Shown here: piece by piece, positions 1 through 11,530 of the stretch
Layout: every line of letters begins with the position of its first letter
Numbering within the stretch: position 1 is the stretch's first letter
Source of the DNA: Aporrectodea caliginosa
Lineage: Eukaryota > Annelida > Clitellata > Crassiclitellata > Lumbricidae
Direction: 5' to 3'
Assembly (NCBI GenBank): GCA_020284085.1
Contig: JACEVL010006447.1
Location: 1,518,382 to 1,582,381 of the forward strand
DNA: 64,000 nucleotides
Made by a program: the position numbers and the translations under genes
The notes under the pieces: generated by a model
What the model saw: only the letters and a program-made list of their open reading frames with translations
What the model was told of the DNA's origin: nothing
Databases searched by the model: none

Positions 1-218
1 TCTACTGGGCCTGTCACAAGCAGTTCCGACGCATCCTGCCTTTCAGCCGCTGCTGTCGCATACACGAAGTTCCATCCGAAATCATTCCCATCGATCCAAC
101 CAGCCAGGGCGACCCGAAGAACGGAAGACGGCCATCCAAGTATTACTGCATGATTTTCATGGAAGGGCAACAGACGCGGCTCAACAAGGGTGCCAGCTGC
201 GGAAGAGCGGAAGTCTGA
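1..218 (+). CDS. Class A GPCR, C-terminal tail (partial)
   Basis: The frame opening at base 3 is open to a TGA at 216-218 and starts YWACHKQFRRILPFSRCC. This is the usual layout after the NPxxY motif of TM7 in rhodopsin-family receptors: an aromatic/basic amphipathic helix 8 (HKQFRRIL) followed by a Cys pair (RCC) fit for palmitoylation. A hydrophilic tail of about 50 residues follows (basic GRRPSK stretch, ends GRAEV). The seven-helix core lies outside the window, so ligand class cannot be told. No downstream exon is needed because the frame ends in a stop. Seen: the frame and the helix-8-like motif. Inferred: GPCR identity. It could be a chance frame, but the motif order makes a receptor tail the best reading. 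Confidence 0.55.
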   Translation, partial: YWACHKQFRRILPFSRCCRIHEVPSEIIPIDPTSQGDPKNGRRPSKYYCMIFMEGQQTRLNKGASCGRAEV

Positions 219-1284
219 ATCGGGAGAGACATATGATGCCTGAGAACCTTTACTTTGAGGAATGGCTTCTGGTAAGATCGATAAGGATTCTCTCCATGCG
301 ATCATCGTTCCGTTGGTTTAAGTAAAACCGAAGAACTTGAGAAAAACCTCGAACTGCGGACGAATTAACGGTATGAACAGTGATGCGATGATTGAAAACT
401 CGATAATACTAGTCGTAAACGCTTGGTTCTTTTTATGAATAGCATGCGTACAATAAGGAGAGTTTAAGATTGAATAGTTGATACCGTATTCGTTTACGCT
501 TGAACAGATCGGCACGCTAGTAATGAACAGTTGAACAGCTAAGCATTATACAGAGTCAATTGGATAATTAACATGACAAAGGAATGTTTTGCTGAACAGG
601 TGGCCGAGGCAAATTGAACCGAGAATAAAAAATTTCCATACTTGTCACGAAGCCAGTGTTTAGTTCTTCGTCTGTTCATTAACTCAGCAAGCGGCAGCTT
701 CGGATGAATAAAGATAGATGCACAGAAGATGGGATTTGTCTCGGAACAATGATTATAGACTTCTCATAATTATTCCTGTTAATCCTACTCGAACAACTGA
801 CTCACTGATCTTTGTCACAGACCAAACCCAGGACAGTGAGGCTCAGACTCAATCAACCACTCGTCATAAACTCTACAAATTGCGAAAGCCCACTTCTGTC
901 GTTTTCTTTAAAAATGTTTGCGTTCAACTATCAAGTTTTTAATTAGTTCATTAGTTAACGCGTCAGTTAGTTAGTGATGAATATACTTGATAGAATGCCT
1001 TTAAAGTATCTCATGCCAACTTTAGCATAAATGATGTTAAAGTAATGAAGAGCAAAAGTTGCTTCGTAGACAAACAATGCTCAACTAAAAAAGTCAACAC
1101 TGTCACGCACGTAGAGCCGAGGCCCATATAGAGTTAATAACTGACACAGTGCTCAGTGTCCTTGTACCGCATTTCGTCGAGGATGAGAACCGACGTGGAT
1201 TATGAAGTCCGCAGAACACGATAAAAGTCACTGTGCAGTAGTCCCTCGCAGATGGTAGAAAACTCGAATCTCTTGAACCTCAAA
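219..1284. other. Intergenic, nothing recognised
   Basis: AT-rich single-copy-looking DNA downstream of the receptor tail. No convincing reading frame, transposon end or RNA gene was seen; part of it is presumably the receptor 3' UTR. Confidence 0.4.
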
Positions 1285-1292
1285 GTGAGCAA

Positions 1293-1725
1293 CAGTGTGC
1301 GACCGTACGTTACGTCGTTACCTACCGGAATAACGTACGCGTAATGTAGTACGCTATCGAAAAGAATAACGTACGCGTACCGTACGCGTACGTTAAAAAT
1401 GTAATTGCAGTTGCGCTGTTGAAGAATGAACAAAATACATTTATGGAAGAATCGGGCACATCCATGCATATGATCGTCTTTTGGACAAAATAAATTATGT
1501 GGATTATCACCAGACAGCTGTTGAATGGAATTATGAGTGTGGTTGCGCTGACAGTTACAGTGATTCCAGTGACACAGAGTCCGATACTGAACAGATGATG
1601 AAGCACACGAAAGAATAAATATTGTTGTTAGCGTACGCCAACGTACGGCATGATAACGTACGCGTACCGTGTGTACGTTATAGAAAGAAATACCGTATAC
1701 GTTCCGTGCGTACGGTCGCACATTG
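1293..1725. mobile_element. hAT-type MITE with 8-bp TSD
   Basis: A 433-bp element bounded by inverted repeats: CAGTGTGCGACCGTACG at 1293-1309 and its near-complement at 1709-1725 (one mismatch near the tip). It is flanked by the direct repeat GTGAGCAA at 1285-1292 and 1726-1733. An 8-bp duplication with a CAGTG tip is the hAT signature. No transposase is encoded, so it is non-autonomous. Next to both ends lie several copies of ACGTACGCGTAC-like sequence (about 1338-1400 and 1628-1680), the usual place for hAT transposase subterminal binding sites. The reading frames across it are by-products of this repetition. Confidence 0.85.
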
Positions 1726-1733
1726 GTGAGCAA

Positions 1734-2095
1734 GACAGGGCATCCGTCGCAAGCGAGTTGCAGAGGTCTCTCCGTGGTTAACGGTCAACGCCGCTAGATA
1801 GACTAATCTTGATCTTTCCATGTGGAGCTCTACATTGTCCAGATGTAGAGGTGATATGTCCAGTCTCTGAAAATGTGGACTGGTCCAGTGGCGAAGGTTT
1901 CTATGAAATGCTACCGAGCACCGCTCAAAAACACAAATCCTCTGCCAAAGAGACAAATAAGTCTATAAACGTAGACCCAGTGGCGTTAGAAGTTCGAACT
2001 ATTGAAAACATTCCTCAGATAACCAACTAATCTGTAAACAGACACTAGCGTTAAACTACAGCCAAAATGCACAGAGTTGGTGATACGGCCTATTC
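1734..2095. other. Intergenic, nothing recognised
   Basis: No gene or repeat supported. A short open frame on the + strand (1809-2030) has no recognisable motif. Confidence 0.3.
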
Positions 2096-2096
2096 T

Positions 2097-2409
2097 TTAT
2101 TCATTCATTCATTCTGAGCATTTATATAACGCCTTTTCAAGAACCTTCTCAGGAGCACCTACCCAGTCCAGCCACGACTAAATCATAAATACTTGAGCAA
2201 CTTGTAAAAACCTGTCGCTGTCGGTGGACCACAAGTAAAGAGCGGAGCTCAAGCTCGAGGTAATTCCAGATGGAAGGACTCACAACCAAAAAACCACGGC
2301 GCTGCCTAATAGCCAAGTGAGCCCCTGAAACTAGAAGTTCACCCATCGTCGCAGAGCGAAGCACCAGACGCGCTGCAACGTCGGACACTATACGGCAAAG
2401 ATCGCGCAA
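2097..2409 (-). mobile_element. CR1-like LINE 3' end, degenerate
   Basis: Minus-strand remnant of the last part of a CR1-like non-LTR retrotransposon. The frame holds VSPSIWNYLELELRS, matching the 'SVAGPxxWNxLPxELR' signature seen in the better copy at 12533-13238. It is followed by the GAGCxxCT...AAAGGCGTTATATAAAT-type 3' end and a (GAAT)n tail at 2097-2114. Several substitutions and a lost upstream frame show that it is dead. Confidence 0.65.
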
Positions 2410-2930
2410 TTAAGATGGAGCACAGCCAAGAACGCAACGAGAATCCAGAGCAGCAATGAGAAATGAAATCCGCTGAGACACAGGCAGCCAATGCAATACA
2501 TCAGGCATGTATGCGAAGACTGGACGAATTTAGGAAGCGAGCAGCTGCGCGCAGAATCGATCTATCGCCTCAGGACCCCAAGGGAAGGCCAACAAGTAAG
2601 GAGCAACAGCGGTCAATTCAATTTATCTTATTCGCTTGACATTCTTACCCTTCTGTCCCTCTCCTCTTCCTCCTCCTCCTTCATCTCCTCCTCCTCCTCC
2701 ACCTCCTTTTGCTCCTCCTCCTTCAGTCCTGTCTCGGTATGTCTGTAATAGTAAGAGACCATTAAATTTACAGGGCTGTGGACGCTCAGCCTCGGAACTT
2801 GGGTCCATTGTCAATTTACACTTTTTATCACAACAAACGAAGGAAGAGTACAATATGCATGGACTTTTTTGTTCTGCTTGTCTCGACGAGAGCCAAATCT
2901 GGTGAAATATGACCACTAAATTCAGGGTCA
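2410..2930. other. Intergenic with CT-rich tract
   Basis: Contains an impure pyrimidine tract (CCTCCT-type) at about 2652-2730. The Ser/Pro-rich and Glu/Gly-rich frames over it on both strands are low-complexity artefacts. Nothing else seen. Confidence 0.4.
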
Positions 2931-2931
2931 T

Positions 2932-3860
2932 CTCAAGGTCAGGAAAATGACAACTAGCTACAGAGAAAATGACCAGATCTCGGCCAATAATTGTTGAAAT
3001 CGGCTAATTCTGTCTTGTATTTCTCTTATTGATAAGGGCTACCTGTGATAAGAAACAAGGCCACTTCTCTAGATTTAAGACAATCCCAGGTTATTTTAAG
3101 ACCAAACAGGTTAATTTTAGAGAAAAAGCAGGGATATGGTCATAGCTCAGCCAAATATTGTTTTATTTTTGATTATTCTTTTACTGGTGGCCGATGAGGG
3201 GTACATTCGCGAAGACATAGTACTAAGAGCTAACATAATCCATGGTTATTTCAAGGTCAAACGGTCAAAATCAAGAGAAAATCGATATAGATCAGTCAAA
3301 TGTTGCTTTGTTTGAGTGATCCTGCTACCTGTTTTATCGGGCCGATAAGGGTTTCAAAGGAGAAAATATATTTACAAAAATGTCACATAACCTAAGGTTA
3401 TTTTTAAGGTCAAAAGTCACAATCGCCGGAAAAAATGTCATCGCTTGTTCTATAGATGTCTATATTGTTCTAATTTGGGCTGTATATAATAAATTGTTAT
3501 AATTTGCGATACTATTTTCTCGCTTTGCCGGGACCGATAACGAGAAAAAACATGACTAAAACTAACATAGTCCAAGATTACTTCAAGGTCTAAAGATCAA
3601 AATAAAAGAAACTAGCCATTGCTAAACTTAAGAAAAGAAGAACACAAAGAGAACAATATTTAGCTGAGCTATGGCCAGTTTATCTTAATGTTGACCATTT
3701 TGGCCTTGAAATTATCTTAGATTATGTTGGCTTTCTGCTACTATGTCTTCTCTATTGTAACCCTTATCGGCCCGGGTAACCAAATGAAAGAATCATCGAA
3801 ATAGAACAATAGTTGGCCCAGTTATGGCCGTTTTTCCTTAAAAGATAGCTCTATTAAGCC
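2932..3860. repeat. Degenerate repeat with TCAAGGTCA motifs
   Basis: At least four diverged units with an uneven 150-180 bp period, each with a block like 'ACATAATCCATGGTTATTTC' leading into AAGGTCA and then a 'GGGCCGATAAGGGTT'-like block. AAGGTCA-type cores lie at about 2934, 3253, 3400 and 3584. A unit in opposite orientation occupies 3660-3860 (GGCCTTGAAAT, CCCTTATCGGCCCGG). The arrangement suggests an old satellite or foldback element. No coding capacity. Confidence 0.55.
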
Positions 3861-4925
3861 GTTCTTTTACAGATACAATAGCAAGTGTACAAGAGTTCTT
3901 AGTGCTATAGCTGGCTGTAGGCTACGTATATTGCGCGATACAAAGGCACCGACTTTGGCGAAATAAGACCTTTATTGACCGGTTCTGACCTACAAAGAGG
4001 TTCAGCTAATAAAATGCTGTGAGCTATGAACCTAAGACACACCGTGCCAAAACAGATACTGGCTATCTGTCGCAGGCTGTCAACCTGATCTTGTCACACC
4101 CGACAAATGTATCGACTGATCTGAACGATTCGCTTATTACTTTTCGCGTATTACTTTCCAAATTCAATTAATTTACAACCTTGGAGCGTCGGATGAAGTT
4201 AACTGAGCTGTCCATCATAACTAGCCTACTGATAGCCGTATCCTTGATACTGTGTAAGTACAATTTTGTAGCGCAAAAGCGATACTGTCATAAGTTCAGA
4301 ACTAAAGACAGTTTGCGCCAGAACTATGGAGACAGCTTCTACAAGAGAACAAGACTTTCGCTTCGAGACAGTTTCCAAAAAGTCAAGAAATAACCTCCAG
4401 ACCGAGACCGAGACCGAGACAGTGGGGTCCGACACCGAGACATCGAAAAATCTGACTCGAGACGTCTCGAGACCGAGACAGTGTCTCGAGACAATCCAAG
4501 TCTGCTTATTACTACCAAAGACAGTAGAACCGTTTTGAGTAGTGAGCAGGCTGAATGAGAATCTCTAGGAAGGTTGAGTCCAAAAAACAGCTCTATTCCG
4601 GATGCGCTTTTATTTTTCAGATGATACTAGAAGAAATATTGACGTCTTTCAGCGGATAATTTTAACAGTCTAGAGCTAGTTTGATTTTGATACATTTTAT
4701 TTCAAAATCTTGGAATTGCATTATTAGTTTTCTTTGCGGGATCCTGGCAGGTATCCAGCTGAAAAGTGACTTCAAGGTATATTTTGGCAGTTTATAGGAG
4801 GTGCTTTTGTTCATTTTTAGCAGCAAGTCTCAGCAACTGAGTAGATTTCTTTATTGGCACAAGTGTACTTTGAGCTAATGAAAAGTGAAATTCAAAAGGC
4901 GCATATACAAGTTAACGTAGAATCT
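3861..4925. other. Intergenic with (GAGACC)n-like tract
   Basis: Low-complexity GAGACCGAGACC tract at about 4396-4495 and a second AGACAG-rich stretch just before it. The short frames over it are not convincing. The rest looks like unique AT-rich DNA. Confidence 0.35.
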
Positions 4926-4929
4926 GGTC

Positions 4930-5783
4930 AACTGTATCGCTGATTATGACTTATTATGTCCACGCACTCAATCAGTGTATTTAAATGGTAATTATTCATC
5001 TGATGCTTTGTTGACATGCGGTGTACCACAGGGATCAGTGCTTGGCCCTCTTTTGTTTACATCATACACCACACCATTAGGAGCATTGCTTGATAATCAT
5101 TCGCTGAAATACCATTTCTATGCTGATGATACTCAAATTTACATTTCATTTGACAGTCTGTCATGTGACTCATCTGTACAGCTGTTGTCTGCTGTCTTTG
5201 ATGAAGTACAGTTCTGGATGGCATCCAATAAACTCCTTCTTAACCCATCAAAGACTGAATTTCTGTTACTTGGCACTCCACAGCAACTTAAGAAATTTGA
5301 TGGGCTTAAGTCATTGAAACTGGGTGACTCAATTGTTGAGCTGGCCGATGCTGCACGCAACTTAGGCGTTGTTTTTAATTCTACCATGTCTCTCACTGGC
5401 CATGTAAACAGTATTTGTAAGTCATCCTATATGTTCATTCGTGATATACGCAGAATTAGGCGATATGTGCCCATGTCTGCAAGAATATCTCTGGCAAATG
5501 CATTGGTTTCAGTCGCCTAGACTATTGTAACTCACTTCTTACTGGTATCAATAAATCAAACATACTGAAGCTGCAGAGGGTTCAGAACTCTTTGGCTAGA
5601 GCCATAACTAATACATCCAAATATGAACATATAACCCCTCTGCCTAAATCTCTGCATTGGCTTCCTGTTCATGAAAGAATTCGTTTCAAACTGGGGCTCA
5701 TAGTTGATAAAACTTTGAACTCTAGCCAACCACAATATTTAAAATCTGTTCTTAATGATCTCAAGCTTAACACAAACTGCTAA
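4930..5783 (+). pseudogene. CR1/Jockey-type LINE reverse transcriptase fragment
   Basis: Part of a non-LTR retrotransposon ORF2. The frame through 4951-5518 contains RTQSVYLNG, CGVPQGSVLGPLLF (RT motif B), FYADDTQIY (active-site YADD) and NLGVVFNSTMSL. From 5511 homology continues in another frame: SRLDYCNSLLTG, LQRVQNSLARAI, LHWLPVHERIRFKLGLIV, to a stop at 5783. The break is one missing T in the run at 5507-5509. The copy is truncated at its 5' end (no endonuclease, N-terminal RT missing) and no clear 3' tail is kept. Clade CR1/Jockey is inferred from motif wording. Confidence 0.88.
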
Positions 5784-8700
5784 TTTGGGGGTAAAATCGA
5801 AGTGAACTCGCACTCAGTTACAAGTTCTTAAACTGCAGCTGGTTCTTTGTGCTTCCTTAACTCCCTAAGGTTATGAATATATTTTTGGCCTCCGATTTGA
5901 CGCCATCTGTAGACTGTAGTCAGGTGAAGGATTTCTTACCCTCGTCCTCCAATGGCTTGTATGGCTTCCTGTTTATACGTTCATGCTCATTGCATGGTCT
6001 TTATTTGCTCTTTACTAATTTTGCGAATGACGCTTTTGTGTATGTACTAAAGTTATTTACTTAGTTCAGCTAATTGCATTGACTCTGTTGTCCGGAACGC
6101 TGAAGCAGAATAGCTGAACGGTTGAACCTCTATAAAGTAATTCCAGGGTTCGAGTTTCAAACGCGCTAAGAGACAAGAAAGCTTTCTCTTTACAGCGAGA
6201 CGAGCAACGTTTAATAACGATCTACAGCCAGTTGTAGTGACGATGTACAGCAAGCTATCGAAGACCGGTTGGAAACTCAGGGTCACTGGCAAGCTTCTTA
6301 AATGAGATTGAGGAACATGGTAGAAAGAATTTCGAGCAATTTGAATCTTGATTGTAAGTGCAATTGTAATCAGACATTCATGTATCACTGTCCAAAAGAG
6401 ACTCTTCAGATGTGCTCCAGATCTAACAACACAAAGTCACGACCAAACAGAATTGTTGTGCAGCGCTTACACGGGAGGCAACGAGGGACGAAAGGCTCAA
6501 TTAATAGGTTGCAAGCTGATAAAACAGTCCAATCACAGTAAAACTTCTATGCTGCACTGTTCTAACCGGTTGAATAACCAGAGCATTACAGCAAATGGAT
6601 AATATGTGCAGCTGTACTGGATATTGTTGGCGGTGTGGAATGAGGGCATATGATGTTCAAGGATCGCGTGAACAGAGATACTAGTCGTGAGCCTAAGGAT
6701 GACTCTATTAAAAGACTTCATGCTTTATGACTCGCATTATGTCCTTGTTTGTGACACAGTTTCTCAATTTCGGAGTACGTGGTTAAACAGAGGTTATGAT
6801 CAGACTGTAGTCTAACAAATGTTTTATAACGTCTAACATTCATGCGATATACCTTATGGTCATTACACAGTTCTAGTAGAAATTAATCATATTTATATAA
6901 AATTATCAGTACAAATTTAATGAGCTACATGTACGTGGTGGGTATTTATATAAAAGTGTAGCAATTATAACTAGTATAATAATTTTATGTAGCCTATATA
7001 TACTGACGTGCTCATGCAATATGCCCATCGTTATTGTACAGTCCAGGTCAGACTGTTCTTGTAGCAATTGTATGCCTATATTGATCATTCTATAAATAAA
7101 TATCCACCACGTAGCTCATTCTGACAGTAGATGCACGGGGCGATTGTTCGTGCCTAAGTTCCTTCTTGCTGAGCCACATGTGGATAGGTCTATCTGCCTC
7201 TGGCATCACAGGCTTAAGTAACGATTGAACGAACACTGCCATCGATTGATGTCGTAAAACTGTCTTCAGATGCATCGATGCGTGGTACATCTGCCTCGTG
7301 GACAATCTGTTGTATTCAAGGCATGCTTCGCCAGCTGGAAACATCCAGATCATCGCCCTATTAACATCACTTTGCCCGTCGTCGTCGTCGTCGTCCCAAT
7401 TTCAGTCACCATTGTCGTCTTCTAACATCAGCAGTCGTAGCAGTACAGTCTAATGGCGCCCTGGAGAAGAATAGAACTGCGTTTTCATCTTCATTTTCAT
7501 CGTCAGCATTGTAATCCTCAACGTAGTCACGTATTAACAGTCATCATCATCATCACTCACTCTACTGCATATGTCGTGATGACCCTCTTTAATCATCATT
7601 CACTCTACTGCACTATTATGTCGTGATGACTTTTCTTTATCTTGTGTTATGTCATGCAACATGATTTTAGTTTCTTGCGTGCATGAAGTCAGACAGAAAT
7701 GACCGACTAAGACACTAAGTGCTTAAGTTGGATGACGGTGGCTTATGCGATCAATGCTGCTGTCACCGTCCTAGATTATTCGATGTTCAGTCTCTATTAT
7801 GAAGGTCGGAAGGCGCTTTGGGGTAGTCAGTAAGTGACAATGATTAGCTAAAGGTCTTAAAGCTGCTTCTGATGGTTCTTAGGTTCACGAAGAGCCCAGA
7901 CGTAAAAGGATTATTTATTAACCGTTGTTCAGTTAAAGCTTTCGTTCGTCCTTTCCTGCTTTTGTCGTTTTTGTCGTTCGATTTGGTTTAGTAAACATCT
8001 ACACACAAATGTCTACACACAACACACACATGTATGTATATAATATTACACACACAGAACGCACGATATGCGGGTTTCCAGAATTTCATTCAGCATGCGA
8101 AATTAGTACATCTGTTTTCTATTCAAAATGACTATTAAATTTGTTGACCATTCAAAAGAAATTATCACGAAACGAGAATGATTAAATCGTAATGGAGGAA
8201 TTCCTTCAGTGGATGGCGATTGTCAGGAGTGCTTCTTCTTGGCCATGATAATTAAGCTCTTAACACCGTTAGGAACCGTTTTCTATGCTATCTGCTTTTC
8301 AGCCTAAAATTCTTAATCATTTCTTTCAACAAGCCATGGTTGTGTAAGAGATCTTAATTAGTACCGTATTAACAACAATGTCGATACTAGTAGCAGGCCT
8401 ACATGCAACTTTGCATATTTATTGCATAGATCTAAGGATTAGTAGTAATAATGTAACTGACAGACGTTTTAGTTAATAAAAGTGGCATTGGTGTCACTTA
8501 CCAGAAAGCTAGTGACAAAACACTAATGATATCTCGTCCGCGCTGAAGCACTTGAAACTGGCAGGAACGAGAGGCAAGACAGAAAACACAGTTTATGACA
8601 GGCGAGTAAGAAGTAGCCAATCATCCGTCCACCGCATGAAAAGCCGACATCAAAGGACACAATTATACGGCAACTGCAAAGTGTGTCGTTCATCTGCTTT

Positions 8701-8988
8701 ATTCTAGTCTTGCCTCCTCTGTAATACGATCGTCTACGTAAATCTCAGAGGTTTTCTTATCAATTAGAGCGGAAACGACGATGTATAACAGCGTCGTATT
8801 GTTTCTGTTGTTGAGTAGAGCGGAAGAAAGCGAATGAAAATTGCCATATGCAAGATTTAAACGGAAGAAATGGAGAAGATGAAAGCCGTAGTTGGAAATA
8901 GGAGGAAGCCAGATAAAACGGCGACGCTTTTACCGCAATCGTCTGGGGAAATAATTACTCCATCGTCGTCACTCAAGTTACACGAAAG
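5784..8988. other. Intergenic, nothing recognised
   Basis: About 3.2 kb with no supported gene. Short low-complexity pieces: (GTC)n at about 7378-7396; a partial duplication built on CATCATTCACTCTACTGCA at about 7548-7630; CA/TA-rich patches near 8000-8055. The longest frames (minus 6053-6388 and 7090-7353) carry no family motif. Confidence 0.35.
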
Positions 8989-9887
8989 CAGCGATGGACA
9001 TAATGGTATTTTGAGAATAGATTTCTATTTTCAGCATAGAAAATAAGCTTTTATTTTGTATTTTCAGATACGATTTAAAGGTATTTTATTAAAGTATTTT
9101 CACAATAGTTTTAGAAAGTATTTTGGAGAATTCAAAATAAATTTCCAAAATACTTTTTAGAGTAGGCTACTTTTCAAAGATAAATTTTACAAGCCTTCTG
9201 CCAAATTATTCGTGACGTTTTGAAAAAACTAATAATCTTCTGGTTATACAAAATACTTATAAGGTTGCTGTATTCGAGTTTTATCAATGCTTCCGTCTAT
9301 ATTCCGATTGCAAATTCGCAAATCTGTTGTAGTCGTGGTTGAACCTAGTCAAAATTGACAAAATAATGTATGAGTATGTCTGAACATGAGGCATCAATTT
9401 ATTTCAAACAACGATTTTAAATCTAAAACAATCACAGCATTTTATTAAACGTTGTATTGGTTCTAAATGTACGATCCTTATGTAAGCTTAAAGATAAGAC
9501 CCGTTAACAATATTGCATGTTCAAATTTTAGTAGGCCTAAATTGTCATCCTTGAAGCCAGAAACGTTCAGTATAATTGCAAAATAGCTTACCTAATCTCC
9601 GTCAAGCTGTGTTCGAGACTTCGAGATAGGTATTTATATAGTATAACTATAACAATAACTGACACGTATTTCGTAATATTAAATTTATGATCTTTGAGAC
9701 CCCTTGTAAACTCTACCCCAACGATGTAAATCTATAACTATAAACTAGCGAATACCGATGGTAAAAATGTTGATTTCTCAAAAGTATTTTCAAAAATACT
9801 TTTGAAAACTATTTTATTTTGCATTTAATATTTTTGAAAACTATTTTATTTTGTATTTTCAAAATAACAGTATTTTGCCTATCATTG
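8989..9887. mobile_element. hAT-like MITE (about 0.9 kb)
   Basis: Ends CAGCGATGGACATAATGGTATTTT (8989 on) and, reversed, CAATGATAGGCAAAATACTG (from 9887 inward) match over most of their length. Inside each end lie repeated TATTTTGAAAATA-type blocks (9005-9170 and 9780-9870). Flanks CACGAAAG (8981-8988) and CATGCAAG (9888-9895) agree at 6 of 8 positions, compatible with an old 8-bp hAT duplication. The interior is AT-rich and non-coding. Confidence 0.65.
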
Positions 9888-10240
9888 CATGCAAGTAAAT
9901 CTTCCTGCTTTCGTGCGTTGTGAATACGATTAGAATAAGAAAATCAAGAGAAACTATAACAGCACTGGTTGTATGTCGAATTTCTTTTCAAATAGCAGCA
10001 ACGTCAAAGAAGCCAGTTTATAAGAAGAACAATGGCATGAACAAGAAGAACATGAATAATAAAAGAACAAAAACTACAAAGAACTACAACAAGAACAGTG
10101 AGAGCAAGAGGAAAAAGAACCAAATCAAGAGGAAAAGGAGAAGAAAAAGAGGAACAAGAACAAGAACAAAAAGAACAAGAACAAGAACGTTCTGCTTAGC
10201 TATACCGAGAGACATCAATAGCCACGAATTGTTAGCGACT
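9888..10240. other. Purine-rich low-complexity stretch
   Basis: An AAGAAC/AGAACAAGAAC-rich tract at 10016-10190 yields a Lys/Asn/Arg-rich frame (9920-10264, +). Composition alone explains it; no gene called. Confidence 0.4.
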
Positions 10241-10249
10241 TCATTTTCA

Positions 10250-10465
10250 TGTTTCGGCATATGAATAAGGGTAATATTTTCTCACTCTCGCCGTCTGATC
10301 TTTCAAATGACAGTGTACTAGCTTTATAGCCAAGTTCGCTAATGAGTGCAAGTGTAGCACAAACCTGGACGTTCGGACTTGGCGAAGAATTGAACCTTGG
10401 CCTTTGTTTGGGCTACAGCTCCATAGCACTTCAGACCATTTAACAATTATCATGCTGGGCAACAT
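10250..10465 (-). mobile_element. Possible tRNA-derived SINE
   Basis: On the minus strand a TGGTCTGAAGTG block (box A-like) precedes GGTTCAATTCT (box B-like, near 10389-10399) at tRNA-like spacing. About 130 bp of body follows toward lower coordinates. Both boxes deviate from consensus and no tail match to a LINE was found, so this is tentative. Confidence 0.3.
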
Positions 10466-10734
10466 AATTCAGAGGTGATGCAATAGAGCTCAACAGTTAC
10501 TGCAGTGGCCATATTTCTATGCAAATGCTGCGAGAACTTAAAGCACACACTTGTGCAGTTCGTAAAACCTCTTAGCACTAGTGAGTGCTGACAGCACTAA
10601 CTAGTGCTAAGACGGTTCACGAAATGCCAAGAGTCCAGATGCAGTGCGATAAGAAAATGCTTAACATCTCGATAAACAAGTGTCTGCGGGTCCCAGGTGT
10701 TGAAAGGTGGAAGACCTCTGCGATCCATTTTATT

Positions 10735-10800
10735 TACTCGATCGGTTGAGTCCTTCAAGGCTAAACTAAAGACCCACCTGCTCACCATGGCTTACTCTGA
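10735..10800 (+). mobile_element. LINE ORF2 C-terminal scrap
   Basis: Frame fragment SVESFKAKLKTHLLTMAY, the usual 'xxFKxxLKTxLF' end of CR1/Jockey-type ORF2, followed by a stop and unassigned 3' sequence. Upstream sequence is too decayed to extend. Confidence 0.45.
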
Positions 10801-11025
10801 TTGATATTCAAGTTTGCTTTGGTTCGACCCACCAGCACCCCTAGTCAACTCAGCTATAATGAGTACACTGACCGTACACTGTCGGTAGGAAGATAAGACG
10901 GTGAGCCGGGTGAGGGAGATGCCGAGACTAAGAAACTGAAGTCGCTAACACTTCATACCCATGGCTGCCTCAGAGCTAGCTATATAGGGACCATTCTTCT
11001 TCTAAATCTTCCACACTGTATCTGG

Positions 11026-11027
<2 letters not shown>

Positions 11028-11100
<73 letters not shown>
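11028..11100. repeat. (ATT)n microsatellite
   Basis: Pure trinucleotide array joined directly to the 3' end of the minus-strand LINE fragment at 11101-11330. In sense orientation it is that element's (TAA)n tail. Confidence 0.9.
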
Positions 11101-11102
<2 letters not shown>

Positions 11103-11330
11103 TAGACAGTCATTTGCCCGTCCTAAGACGGTTATTTTAGGGAGCTCGCACGCTCCACTTAAAATCGCATGACCGTCGGCCCGCGGGCCCATACAAAGGC
11201 CAGTCTCGAGCGACCTCACGCAATATTCGAGCGTGCTTTCTCTCCACTGACTTCGTCCGTCGCCTGTGTCAGGTGACGGCCCAACTCTGTGATAAATGCA
11301 AGGATTATAATTATTATTATTATTATTGTT
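11101..11330 (-). mobile_element. RLE-type LINE, 5'-truncated, hairpin tail type II
   Basis: Read on the minus strand this begins inside a (TAA)n array, encodes LAFITELGRHLTQATDEVSGE, then runs through about 150 bp to a terminal hairpin, CCGTCTTAGGACGG (11131-11118), and ends TCTAGTAATAATAAT. The coding scrap matches IIELGRHLTKATNEVISRE in the copy at 57407-57950, so both belong to one family. The hairpin closes with a U-G pair in the sense RNA. The same tail is found on the SINE at 58634-58945. The copy is only the last 230 bp or so and lies between two ATT arrays. Confidence 0.7.
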
Positions 11331-11331
11331 A

Positions 11332-11412
<81 letters not shown>

Positions 11413-11440
11413 GTTGTTAATATTGTTATCATTATTATTA
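11331..11440. repeat. (ATT)n microsatellite
   Basis: Second long ATT array, upstream (sense direction) of the LINE fragment at 11101-11330. Interrupted by ATTGTT and GTTATC variants near 11411-11432. Confidence 0.9.
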
Positions 11441-11530
11441 TTATTTTGCCCCGAGGTAAAATGATCCCTCAGGGACTTCAAGATTAGTATATTATTATTA
11501 AATATGATCCCTCAGGGACTTCAACATTAT
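11441..11530 (-). mobile_element. RLE-type LINE tails type I, two partial copies
   Basis: Minus-strand reading shows AAGTCCCTGAGGGATCAT twice. The copy nearest the array ends TTACCTCGGGGCAAAATAATA. CCCTGAGG (11467-11474) and CCTCGGGG (11449-11456) pair as an 8-bp stem with one U-G in the sense RNA. These are the last 40-50 bp of the family dissected at 32.0-33.9 kb. Confidence 0.7.

Noticed and set aside
1200..1733. 177-codon minus-strand frame as a gene
   Set aside because: It lies almost entirely within the hAT MITE and its CGTACG repeats; no family motif.
9920..10264. Lys/Arg-rich 114-codon frame
   Set aside because: Explained by an AAGAAC-type purine tract.
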